A stretch of 64,000 nt of DNA from Acridotheres tristis (taxonomy: Eukaryota > Chordata > Aves > Passeriformes > Sturnidae): contig CM072894.1 in the NCBI GenBank assembly GCA_037013685.1, forward strand, positions 9,240,841 to 9,304,840, given 5' to 3'. A program made the position numbers and the translations under genes. Positions 49,485 through 60,279 of the stretch are shown here, in pieces. Each line of letters starts with the position of its first letter. Position 1 is the first letter of the stretch. Under the pieces are notes generated by a model. It was not told the origin of the DNA, did no database searches, and worked only from the letters and a program-made list of their open reading frames with translations.

Positions 49485-49568
49485 ATTGGGAATAGGGAGC
49501 AGTGGAAGGCCTGCCGTATAAAGGGGATCCAGCCTGTGCCAGCACCTCTGGAGCCCACGGACAGCCAG
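49485..49568 (+). promoter_or_regulatory. Candidate TATA promoter with short first exon
   Basis: An inverted CCAAT box (ATTGG, 49485-49489) lies about 30 bases before a TATAAAGG box (49517-49524). Transcription would then start near 49547-49550. Some 20 bases later stands a full-consensus 5' splice site, CAG|GTAAGT (GT at 49569-49570). The sequence between is GC-richer than its surroundings. CCAAT near -60, TATA near -30 and a donor near +20 is the most promoter-like arrangement in the window. A first exon of about 20 bases would be unusually short, unless initiation occurs further upstream. No CpG island is present. It could be a lncRNA or alternative promoter, a degraded LTR promoter, or chance. 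Confidence 0.33.
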
Positions 49569-50558
49569 GTAAGTGTGTGTGCACTGCTCTGCTTTTGGAG
49601 CCGTGGCTGAGGAAAAGGTGTGCAGTGTGCTGAGACTGAGCATGGCTGTGTGCTCTGGGACTGCAGGGCTGCACTTCAAGGCCAATGGTTTGCTTTTTGC
49701 TCTTAAAATTTTAAGCTTGTTACAGAGGATCGACTTTGATTCATTGTCTGCCCTTGTCTTGGAAGGCTCAGTTGTGCCAAACCTCACCAGTGGTGTAATA
49801 GAACTACCCACACTATTACAAACTGCACTTGGCTGTAATGATGGGTTTGGGCCCTTGCTCTCTCTGGGTTTTGAAGTCGTATTCCTATGAACAGGCAGGT
49901 GTTACTTAAGGACTGGTCCGTGATTCAAGTGGAAAACTATTAGATATAAGCAGAACATGTAAAGAATTTTTTTTCCTGCTATGTATTAATAATGTAAATA
50001 TATATAAACCATAAGAGTTAGTTTGTAACTCAAAATGACAGTACAGAACAGAACTCAATGTATTCATTTTTTCTGTCAGGTTTGAAGGGCTTTAGGAGAC
50101 TTAGATAATAATATATTACTGCAGCTTCGTGTTCTTTTCAGCAAATAGTACACACGAAGTGGGAATAGCCTAAAAATATCAGCTAACTGGAAACAGAACT
50201 AAGGCAATGTCCAGCTGACCCACCTCCAGAAACAACAGACAGTCTCCAGGGACTTCTGGCTTTTGTTTCTGTCTCAGAAGGTTTGGGTTTTGTGGTGCGG
50301 AGGTTGGGAGGGAGGAAGGAGGGGCAGGTTTTTTGTTTGGTTTAAACTGACATTTTGACTCTAATCTTAATAGGAAAAGGGACACCCTGAAAATTTTCGT
50401 GCTATGTTTCCTTATTGCATATCTCCAGCAAGAATAAAGCCTTTGTTGGTATTGGTTTCTGATGATTAAAACAGCTACAGTAGTTGATGTTCCTAATTGA
50501 AAAAAAAATCGCTTTGAAGTTGCTCTAATTTTTATTTTCTCTGTAATGTTACATGCAG
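49569..50558. other. Non-coding stretch between splice-like signals
   Basis: It would be the first intron if the promoter model is right. It contains opposed frames (136 codons minus, 105 codons plus) without recognisable domains, and a purine-rich patch at 50285-50324 with several G runs that narrowly misses the quadruplex rule. Confidence 0.4.
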
Positions 50559-50570
50559 ACTGCTGGGGAG
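50559..50570 (+). other. Candidate 12-base microexon, unproven
   Basis: A pyrimidine-rich acceptor (TTTTTATTTTCTCTG ... ACATGCAG, ending at 50558) is followed after only 12 bases (ACTGCTGGGGAG) by a perfect donor, GTAAGT. Twelve bases preserve reading frame; phase 0 gives TAGE. Vertebrate neural microexons are of this size and type. With thousands of AG and GT dinucleotides in 64 kb, a few such pairs are expected by chance. Confidence 0.2.
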
Positions 50571-52700
50571 GTAAGTTTCAGGCTCAGCTTGCCAGCTGCA
50601 GCAGAAGGGACTTGTTTAGAAGTTTTTCCTTGATGCAAAGCTAGAGCTCTGCCCTCGTTAAGCAGTGTCAGTCGGCACAGCTCTCCTGTGCTGCCCAGTT
50701 ATGCCCCATAAGTCGGGGATAAGAACCACTCCTTGCTAAAAGGTTAAGAGGGAGACTCTTAAAAATGTTTTACGGCTTTATATAAGAGCTGAATTGGGCT
50801 GTAGGATGTCCTTGGACTTGAAACAACCAGGGTCACATTTCCAGCCTGAACATGGGCTCGGTGCTCTCATCTTGAAGCTCTTCTAAATTTTAAGCCATTA
50901 TGGTCTATGACTAACTGTATTTTAGACTGGCACAGTCTCAAAGGAAGGTATTTCCCTGCATCTGGAAAAAAAAGGGGATGCAGCCAATGGCCTTTTAAAG
51001 CATACTGCAAGAAAACTGTAAAATAGCTTTAGGCACCATGTGTAGGTTGTTTAATTTCTTCAGCATAATTATCCTTTTAATAGGTGTGCACTAGTACCAT
51101 AATCCTCCTTTCAGGATTCCACTAGAAGACTCAATGCTTGGCTAGTTCAGGCCAATGACTTCTGTGCGATCTGTACTGTTCTTTTTTGCAAATTTGATGT
51201 AATGGGTTTGTTCTGTACAAAGAAGATCAAGGTCAGATTTCTCCTGTAGGAGTGAGCATCAAAAAAAGTTAGTCATTTTTTATTAAAAACTTGCAATATA
51301 TGAAGTATTTTGTACGATGCTGATAGCATTGCTCATAGTGTGATTGAATAACACCATAATTTTATACAAATAACACCTTCAAAATATACATTATAGACAG
51401 AGCCCAGCAGTTTGTGTACAGGGGTTTTGTACAGGTTGCTTTGTATAGATCTTGATTAACCAGGCAAATCTGCTGGTCAGTTCCCAGGGTAGGTGTGGCT
51501 CAGGAATATTTCATACTCATCCAGCTGTCTAATGTCTGCCTAGACACTGCCTATTTCAGGATTACTGTTTTTTATTCACATCATTTTTGCCTGACAGCTG
51601 CGGTGGTCCTAGTGTTGAGAAACGCAGAGATTTTTCTAAATAACCTCTTCTCAGTTTATTTTCTGTACTGTTTGGATTTAAGACTCAGTGGTGTTCAGAG
51701 AATTGTCTTAGAGCCTATCATAACCAAGATCTCTATCTACCGATCTCTACAAAGATGTTCTGAGGATTTTACATTTCAACAAAACCTCTTTAAAAGGTTC
51801 TGTGTGCCTAAAGTCAGATCACTAGTTGGAGCAGTTCTTGTCATGGGACTGGACAGTGGAAGTCAGCCAAAATCTTTCACTTCCTGCAGAAGTTTCTGTT
51901 GGGTGTTCTCTGTCTTGACTTGGTGCTGGGGGCACTGTGTGTATCTTGTTACTGTGACTGCTCTCCAGATCAAACAGAATTAGCAGCTCATCAAACTGAG
52001 CAAACAAGCTCGGAAAGCCCACAGGAGACCTCCCACCCGGATATGTGCTATAGAGAACACGCATTCACATGTAATGTGAATGGGCTGCACTCAAATGAGA
52101 AGATAATGTCTGTCTCAGATAAGTGCAGTGTGCTGCTGAGTACAGAGATAAGCCTGCTCTGGAGCAAAGCAGTGCACGGTGAGGCAGCTGCTGGGAGCCG
52201 GCTGGGAGCAGACATCAGGCATGTATCTTCACACAAGCAAGATCCCTGCAAGCAAAAGTAGTGCCATGACCTAAAAGGCCAAGAAGTCGTGCTGAAAATA
52301 GATGGATCTGTGAATCATCAGTCTGAACCAGCCTACACTCTGAGGCAGGAAGGGCAGCAGGGAACCTGAGAGTTGGGTGCTTTGCACTTCTTGTCTGTAA
52401 AGCCTTCAGGGGAGGGGATAACTTTCTGTGATGGTGGAAGATCACTAAGTAATAATCACACAGGAAGCTTAACAGTCAGTTTGAACACTTCCAATTGTTG
52501 TTCAACCACACTCCAGTCGGTTCTAGTGGTATAGCAGGTGGGAACAGTACAGCAAATAGTTAGGGGAGGTCCATGATGAAATGTCTGTTTTACTAGAAGA
52601 GAAGCACAGCAAAAATTGTAATCCTTATCTTCACTATCATCACCACCAGCTGCACTCTAGAGAGCTCCTGGAAAAGGATATTTGCTCATCCCATCACTTC
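50571..52700. other. Non-coding stretch with the longest open frame of the window
   Basis: The plus frame at 51495-51983 (162 codons) is the longest in the window. It begins MAQEYFILIQ and includes two hydrophobic stretches (about residues 31-41 and 47-60) and a Cys/Trp-rich end. I recognise no family. No promoter or splice signals match it, and several other frames overlap its end (51822-52064 minus, 51899-52261 plus), so I do not call it a gene. AT-rich sequence at 51260-51430 is enhancer-like. Confidence 0.45.
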
Positions 52701-52775
52701 TGGTGGACTTGGCAGCATTAGGTTTGTGGTTGAATTCAATCTTAAATGTCTTTTCCAATCTAAACGATTCTAGAA
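52701..52775 (+). mobile_element. CR1 LINE 3'-end fragment
   Basis: TGGACTTGGCAGCATTAGG, then TGGTTGAATTCAATCTTAAA, then TTTTCCAATCTAAACGATTC form the conserved 3' untranslated tail of avian CR1 (consensus roughly GGTTGGACTCGATGATCTTAGAGGTCTTTTCCAACCTAAATGATTC). It is severely 5'-truncated, as is usual for CR1, and diverged by several substitutions, so it is an old copy. The reverse-transcriptase region is absent. Upstream bases to about 52520 may contain more degraded CR1, but I cannot support that by eye. Confidence 0.88.
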
Positions 52776-55700
52776 GATGATCTGGATACTTCTATAAAGA
52801 TATTATTCTTATCTAGCTATGCAACTGGCCACAATCACAGCAGGTAAGAGTCTGGAAGATCAGGAAATGGCAGCATGGTTACCAGAGAAGGCTCAGTGCA
52901 TCTTCTGTTGGATTTTTATACCCTGTTTAATCCTTTAAAAGGGAGATTAAATACAATGGTGTTTTTTAGCTAAGAGAATTTCTTGGGTGGCAGAAGGAAA
53001 AGCACCATTAAGAAGGTGCATGAAATCAGGACTGGCTGCTAGAACAGAGCAATGTCTGCTGTTGATGCTGCTGCCCACTGAGGCTCTGTAATGCAAAGGA
53101 AAATCTGTAAAATATCAGTGGACGACCGGGATTACATATGTTCCTAGCCTCAAAAGCTGAGGAAAGAAGGTGGGAAATATTTGGGGCTATGGAGGGAGGC
53201 AAACCTATTTTGCATGGGAATGGCATGTTTGAAGAACGAGACAAAAATGGGTGTTATCAGGTGTGGAGGCATAGCTTTGTATAGCTTTGCACAGCTTCGG
53301 GTTTTCTGCAAAAGAAAACAATAGATAACTGTCTCCTGGGTAACAGAAGAGGGGAAAATATAAAAATGGACTAAAAATAATCAAATCCAAAGTATGAATT
53401 CTGGCTGTGCCCATTAAATTGTCAATAAGCCAGAAATAAAGTATGGCTTAGGTGACAGTATTGTTTAGAGGAGAGGGTTTGCTTATGCTCTTAGAACTGG
53501 CTTCAAATGCAGCTAGGTGATTGCACTTAAAGGCCTAGGAAAACTGAGAAAAACTAATTGTATTCTCTGTAAGACTTCTCATACTCAGGATGAACATTTA
53601 AATTTTGAAAAAAATTTACAGATTCCTTCCCTCCTTTAGGCACTTAGGCATTTCTTGTATAAAGCTGCTACAACTCTTTATCAAGATAGAAGTTTAACCC
53701 TGCAAACTTTCTGTACTCACTTTCCCTTTCAGCTAACCATAAAATTCCACGTGTGTGATGTAGCTAGTGTGTTTTCTGGGATCGGAGCCACACCATGCTA
53801 GTAACTTGAACCTCTCAAAGTCTTTGGAACTGCCTTTGGAACACTGTGGTCTGTGCTCCTTGGATGTTTCCATTGCTTATTCACACTCAGCTTCAGCACA
53901 GTTCAGCTGGAGCTGCTGTAATTTTTATCCATTGTGCAACAGAAATGTCAGCATGCTACACTAAATGTTAGTATGGTTTATGATTTCTTTTAAATCTGTG
54001 CTAATTTGGGGGCTATTTGACATTAATACATAGCTTGAAAAAGAGTATTAGTGACTCAGATATTGTTGCCAGGTTTCTGTGGTTTACTTTTACCCATACC
54101 AAGCATTAAGCAATTAATCTGAAGGTCTTATGTACGGCAAAACAAAACAACCTTTCAGATGTGGCTTACAATTGTTTGAGAAAAACTTTCATTGGAAATG
54201 AGGAATTTGAAAGAAAGAAGAACAGAATATTTATAAACAGTAAGAAGAGACTAAATTTAGCTTTTGCAAGACTTTTACCTGTGTTCTGGGTATTCTCAAG
54301 CGCAGGTAAACCATTTGATAAGTGAAATGAAAGATCTTGTACAAGTTGTCTACAGTCCTTACATGTGTGTTTTTATAACATCTTTCTGACAATTACTTTT
54401 TTTTTCCACTAAGATGTTTTTCTCCATTTGAGAAGGTTTGATAGACATGCCTCAGGTGAAATGTTGTCTTTGAAACTGGTGCCAGGCATTGTACAGATGA
54501 ATTAAATTGCCTCCAGCAAATGCTGAGCAAACAGAGGCTGTACAGTCTATGGCCATCCACACTGAAAGTGACTGTCCCTTTAGTGGGTATAGAAAGTCAC
54601 AGAGCACCTGCAGAGCTGGGAACGTTTGATGAGCCATAGCAGCGTGCACTAAAGAGCTAAAGCACTGGAATGAAAGAACACAAGATTTTTTTTTTTAAGC
54701 TCTGCACCGTCTATATATGTTGTGAATATAAAATTATGTAAGCCAGAATAAAACAGCTACAGAAAAATGTCCAAAATTTTGGATTACATAGGACAGTAAC
54801 TATTTGCATATCTGGGCCAGGTACCATACCTCACCATACCTTAGCCTTCCTCCCCTTCTTTGGTGAAATCCCCAAACTTTGCCTGAGACCATGCTGACAG
54901 ATGACGTGTGAGTTCTGCAAATCTTCCTGAACCAAATCACATCAGCTTCAAGTGGATTTTTCTAATAGGTCAAGATGACCATGTGCCCCGTTGAAGTGCA
55001 GAAAGATTGGCAAATGGCCAGTGCAAAAAGCCAAGGCTGGGTGGCTACTCTGGAAAAGTTTTCCTCTCAGCTTGATGCCATTCCTTGCTGAAAACCAGGA
55101 TGTTTTTCTGTGTGACAACATATAAAATAACAGATGACCAAATTACTTGAAGCAAACAAAGATTTTGATGATACAAGTTGCTTTAAAAATATACCTGTGC
55201 CTTCAATACAAGCACAGCTCTCACACGCCCTCTTTCCATCTGTCTAGGTACATATTCCAACCTCATAAGGGATTGAAGCATTATTCTTTTGGAGGATTGG
55301 GTTTTTCTTCTGAGAAATTTGTGGGAATTGAGACAGAAAATATTTGAACAATACCCTCGTTATTACTGTAACATTTCGTAACTGTGATACTTCAGAGAAA
55401 TCTTAGCAGAGTGCTATCAGAAGTGTAAAATGAATCCGGGTAAAATAGCTTTTGCAGAGAAGGTAGCAAATGTTTTTGGATTTCCTGTCATGAGGCATGC
55501 TTTCAAATCTTTGTAGGGGAAATCAAAGAGACTGGGAGGAAAGAACCACCAGCCAAATACTTTTGGTGTCTATAACAGGTGTGCAGAAGGTACATAATTT
55601 GCTACAGCCTTTGCAGGCTTCATTAGAATGCAATGACAAGGACCTACTATAACCAATGTTTTTAGAATTAGATTGCCTCATTTTTCACAGCTTTGGAGAT

Positions 55701-57342
55701 GTTGGACACTTTTAACCAATTTAGCAAGACAGCTTTTAAATTTAGTGAAGTTCCCTGAAGTTTTATGAGAGCCATTGTATGAGCAGGGAAGAGAGTTCCT
55801 ATAATGAGTGCTAGAGAAGTTTCCCATGGATATGTTTGGTGTTGCCCAGGCTGATCCTGATGAGGTTTGAGAAAAGCTGCAGGGGCTTCTCCCAACAAGT
55901 ACAGTGTGCCACAAGAAATATGGGAAACAAGAGTAAGAGTAGCTAAGGATGTGAGTCTGAGGGCAAGAATATGGCTTCTCTCCTTCCAACAGGATTGTCC
56001 TATGCTGCTAATGAAGTAATTTTTAAACCAGCTTTTTGCAACAGCTCACTAAAGAGCTGTTCTCCTCTCCTAACTGTTTCACTATTTCGCAAAGTGAAAA
56101 TCTCACTTTTCTTCTTCTGTATGAAGCAATGGATCTGGCTTTTTTATAGTCTGTCTGCACCACAGCTTTCTTCTTAAAAGCACATCACCCAAAGGTCATC
56201 TCTGTGGTTCCCCAAAACCCCTTGTTACCTTCATGTTACCTATTATCATAATCTCATTTATTTTAAATGGTTGGTCTCTGTAGTCAAATCTTATCTTTAT
56301 CCCCTTAGGGATCTTATCTGTCCTACACTTGTGGCCCCATTTCCTCTTCTGGTGAGTCCCTGGAGTGCTTTATGCCTTTTCATGGAACTGTTTACAAGCT
56401 GCTTTGGAGGGCACAGCTGTCACTATAAGACTAAAACTGAATCCAAAATCAACTAAATATAGCTGTTCCACAGGGAGCCATCTTTACTGATAAGGCCAGT
56501 AAATTACAGGAAAAAATAGAGATGTAGAACATAAGTCCTGTACAGCCAAGACCTGAACAATGGCTAAAACAAAACAAGGTTCAACACAGCCAGGGAAAAA
56601 CCCAACAACGTGGCAAACAAAGCAGTGCAGCTCAGGCAGCCTTGCCTTTCCTCCCACCTGGGTGAGATGTAGTCTGGGCCTTTCCCTGCTGCCCAAAATG
56701 CAGGATTACTGCTATGTGCACACTGGGGGTCACAAGGAAGTCAGGGCTAGAGTGAGTAACATGCCCCACCAAATCCACCACTAGTTGTGGATTAATGGGC
56801 ATAGGAATCCCACAACTCCTCTTCTTAATTCTTGATTTAAAGCTGGGATCCTGTGATCAAGTAAACTCTACAGTTTCCCCCTGTTTAATGGGATTTGACA
56901 GGGGGCAGCAGAGCAGTAAATGAAGAGCCAGCTGGATTTCTATAGCTGCCATTTTCAAACAGTGTGGAAATGAAAGCCCTGCCAACGACTTTGGTGAGAT
57001 GTGGAGGGCCAAAGATCAGAAAAGGACTGCAACAGAGGTGCTAGGTAAGAACCACAAGCTTCAAGATGCCATAAAGCCCACAGTTCAAATACTGACTTGG
57101 GATCGATAGATTGAATTACTATGTTGAACTTTAAAAGTAGGCACTCATTTGCATATTGTTGATATCAGGGTAAGATTTAGAAGATAAGAATCTATACAAC
57201 CCATTGTGCTGTTCTCTCATTGTTCGTCTGCAGAGTGACAAGGATGCTGGGGTTGGATATCATTTTACATTCCTCTTAATGAGTGTAGAGGTCACCCATA
57301 TTTTTTAAGTCATTAAGATGGTGGAAATAAGATTTTCCACCC
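52776..57342. other. Non-coding stretch
   Basis: No gene recognised; frames are 103 codons or shorter. A CAG|GTAAGA donor-like site occurs at about 52845. A ten-base T run lies near 54687. GC-richer patches at 56580-56770 carry opposed frames. No further repeat was recognised. Confidence 0.45.
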
Positions 57343-57360
57343 AAAAAAAAAAAAAAAAAA
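57343..57360 (+). repeat. Poly(A) tract, 18 bases
   Basis: Eighteen uninterrupted A after CCACCC. No retrocopy body was recognised. Confidence 0.85.
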
Positions 57361-57540
57361 TAGAAGTAGGAGAACTTGCAGACTTGTTTTCTACGCAGTT
57401 TTGCGTGGGACCTAGCTAGCACAAGGGTTGTTCCCAAAATTATAAGTCAAGTACTTTCATTTCACTTAATTCCTCTTCAAAATACTTTCTGACATTCTGT
57501 TTTAAAACAAAAAATCTTTTTCCTCCTCTTCCTGAATGTT

Positions 57541-57592
57541 ATAGAATTGTTACGGTTGGAAAGAACCTTCAAGATCATCAAGTCCAACAATC
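57541..57592 (-). mobile_element. CR1 LINE 3'-end fragment, minus strand
   Basis: ATAGAATTGTTACGGTTGGA, then AAGAACCTTCAAGATCATCA, then AGTCCAAC is the reverse complement of the avian CR1 tail (ATAGAATCATAGAATGGTTTGGGTTGGAAGGGACCTTAAAGATCATC…CCAAC). The 3' terminus of the element is at the left edge. It is only about 52 bases, 5'-truncated, and non-coding. Confidence 0.92.
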
Positions 57593-57876
57593 ATAGAAAA
57601 CAGTATTCAAGAATTTAGGAAAAATGGACAGGTATTCAGTGCCTGCCCTAATCCAAAATTAGCTCCAATGGAAATGTCCATCTTTTCCACTTTCTAGTTT
57701 GAAGAGCTGTCAATAGAGCCAGTAAGTGCTAGGATCTCTGAGGAAGCTGGGCACAATCAACAAGTGTAATCCTATACCACAGTCAGACACTTAGATGCTG
57801 GGGCAGGAGGGTCCAAATGGCATTTATGAGCTTCTATCAAAAGCTTTTAACTTGGCCAAACTTGGACGGATTTTTT

Positions 57877-57891
57877 TCTCTCTCTCTCTCT
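57877..57891 (+). repeat. (TC)n microsatellite
   Basis: About seven TC units after a T run. A simple dinucleotide repeat. Confidence 0.85.
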
Positions 57892-58029
57892 TGAAACAGC
57901 AGAGGATCCTCCCTCTTTGGCATATATTCCTCTCATTCTCTCATTTTGTTTTGTACATACAGTCTGCTCTGTGAGACACAGAAAATTGTTACCATAATTC
58001 TTGGTAAATAGCTGAAATTGGCAGAGCTT

Positions 58030-58052
58030 TACACACACACACATGCACACAC
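58030..58052 (+). repeat. (CA)n microsatellite, interrupted
   Basis: Six AC units, a TG interruption, then about four more. A simple dinucleotide repeat and a possible polymorphic marker. Confidence 0.85.
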
Positions 58053-60261
58053 TTAAAAAAAAAAGTCCAAATTCAGCCATGCACTGGGCACAGAATGTTT
58101 AAGCCCAGATGATAAACAATTATGTGCCTTGTGAGAGAGGAGTGATGAGCAAGCACATTCATATGTATTAATATTACAAGCTTTGACATTAACCAATTCA
58201 GATTATGCTTTACCTGTTGTGTTCACTTACCTGAGACTGGTTAAGTGAGAGAGACAAATGAGATTTTATTCTTGGAGCATTTACATCTTAATATCTGAAA
58301 TGCAGGATGCTTTTGAAGAGTGTTTAGTACAGTGGAAAATAGTACAGAACACTGTATCTGTTTCTCTGTAACTTCATATCAAGTATTATTAATCTTGTGA
58401 AATAGTTATGATAAGATTTTCTTTCCTTTGTTTTGGTTCTCATCATTAATAAAATGTTTGTAGGTCAAAGTAGATATTTCAGTGACAATTGCATAACCTT
58501 ATAGAGTTGCTAATGTCTAAAAATAAGTAGTTATCCTTCCAGCCTTTTTTTTTTTTTTAAATTAAGACCTAGGAAAAATAAAGTTTTCAGCATATTCTTG
58601 GCTGGACTTTTAGAGATGAAAAGATAAAAGTAGCAAAAACTCTTACATTAGTAAAGAAAGCTATGTATCTACCAGACTATAGAATTTATCAAATGAGTGA
58701 GTTGAATGTAAAGGTGAAAGAAAGATGGAGTATCAGATACTCTGAAATGTGGTATTGCTATTGATTGGTGCTGCTGGAAATGGCTGCACCAAATGGTGCA
58801 AATGTAGTGGAGATGGTGAATAATTAGACATCAGTAAGTTAAAATTTCTTTGTGTTTTAGAAGTGATAGCACAGAGGCAAAGGGCAGGAATCAGCTGGAA
58901 GTACTGCACTGCATTTCTGTGCAGGTTAATCAATAATTGTTTTTCTTAATAAAGTCTCCAGAGGTAATCCTGCTGGTCTGAACAACACTCTGTGCATAGT
59001 AATGCACCTTTCAAACCTCCCATTTCAAACCTCCAGGTTTTTGTGTTGCTCAAAGAACATGGCTTCTTATATAGCCTGACCAATGAAGAGATTACAGAAA
59101 CTCTCCCCATTACTGTTAGGAGGTGAATTTTCTGCAAAAATGAAAACAGGATGTAAACTAGCACATGTTCTGCAGCACAAAATGTGCTTGCACTAAAGAT
59201 CCCCTGTGGGAGTGTACACAGCTTTGGGCCAGAGGGAAGCTTGATAGATGGAGCAGCTAGTTCCCCTTTTTTTCTAGATTCTCTGTAGGAGGGCAAAGCT
59301 TTGAGGGGTTATCTATCATGGCAGATGCAATGGGGAGGAAAGGAGATGTGGAAGAGATGTTTATTGTAAGAATTGAGTGAAGATACATTAGCAGTACAGC
59401 ATCCCATTTCCTGTATTCAAATATTTATTAACATTACAACTGAGCCACAGATGTTCAGCTTAAATGTTGGTGCAAGGAAATGAGAATGCTGGAGTCAATA
59501 ATATTCCAGTTTACAAGTTTTAGGGAAATAAACCAAGGATAGTGGAGAATGAAGACAAAATTGGGCTAGTAGCAAAGAGAGTATGGAAGTTGCACACAGG
59601 CAACATTCCAGGAATCTCATGCAGAGCAGGAAATTATCTTGAAGGTCTTGGGGATCTTTCTGTTCCAGTGAAGTAATGGAAATGGACATGGAGAAGTATT
59701 TGACCTCCTTGACCTACAGGTGGTTTGCACCTTGCTGTTACTTCAGCTAGTGGTGATCTACTGACATGAAGCTCACAAAAGGTGTAGTAACATGGTCATG
59801 GTTCAGAGAGAAAACAGATTTCTGAAGCAGGAAGGGAATTGAGATCTTCAGGGGTGGCACTGATGGTCAAGGGAAGGACAGAGAGCAAAACACAACAGCA
59901 AAGGAGAGAACACGTGTAAGTGACCTGATGAAGGTAAAAGCAGCACTCCAGGTTCACATTACACTCTACATGAGTAAACAGCAGTGAAAGAAATCTTACC
60001 AGTGCCCCACTGAAGGAGCAAATGTCTTAATCAGAGCCTGAAACAAATGCAAAAAATGGAGCAGTTGAAAGTGATGTGTTGGCACATGTGAAATCTTTAA
60101 CTGTTCCTGCATTTCCCACCCTTGTCAGTCAGATTGCTTTTCTTCTGGTTTTGCTTGCCCTCTCTCCCCTTCCTAGTAGAATTCCTCTGTGGTCACAAAT
60201 GATTAATTAAGTTTCCTTAGTATCAATTCTCTCATGATCTGTTCTTCTTTTAATCTTGCAG

Positions 60262-60279
60262 CTGAGAAATGATAACACG
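60262..60279 (+). other. Candidate 18-base microexon, unproven
   Basis: A long pyrimidine tract (CTGTTCTTCTTTTAATCTTGCAG, seen at 60239-60261) ends in a strong acceptor. Exactly 18 bases later stands a GTAAGA donor at 60280. The 18-mer is a multiple of three and open in phase 0 only, reading LRNDNT; the other phases hit TGA. Size, frame neutrality and strong flanking sites match neural microexons of vertebrate genes. I do not recognise the peptide. Chance pairing of an acceptor with a nearby GTAAG is a real alternative. Confidence 0.28.

Larger units (their letters stand above)
57593..60261. other. Non-coding stretch
   Basis: Includes a (TC)n run (57877-57891) and a (CA)n run (58030-58052). 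On the minus strand a consensus CAG|GTAAGT donor (GT at 58230-58229) with an acceptor-like GCATTTCAG near 58297 would bound a 66-base segment. It contains stop codons in at least some frames and an internal AATAAA, so it is not coding-like. A 116-codon minus frame (58946-59296) has no known domain. Confidence 0.45.

Noticed and set aside
50285..50324. Third G-quadruplex motif
   Set aside because: Only three G3+ runs are close together, and the next spacer exceeds seven bases.
51495..51983. Longest open frame in the window, 162 codons, plus strand
   Set aside because: No recognisable family, no matching promoter or splice signals, composition typical of translated T-rich DNA, and other frames overlap its end. 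Long chance frames are expected in 64 kb.
58231..58296. 66-base minus-strand exon with consensus donor
   Set aside because: Contains stop codons and an internal AATAAA. It could only be a non-coding exon, and the acceptor is moderate.
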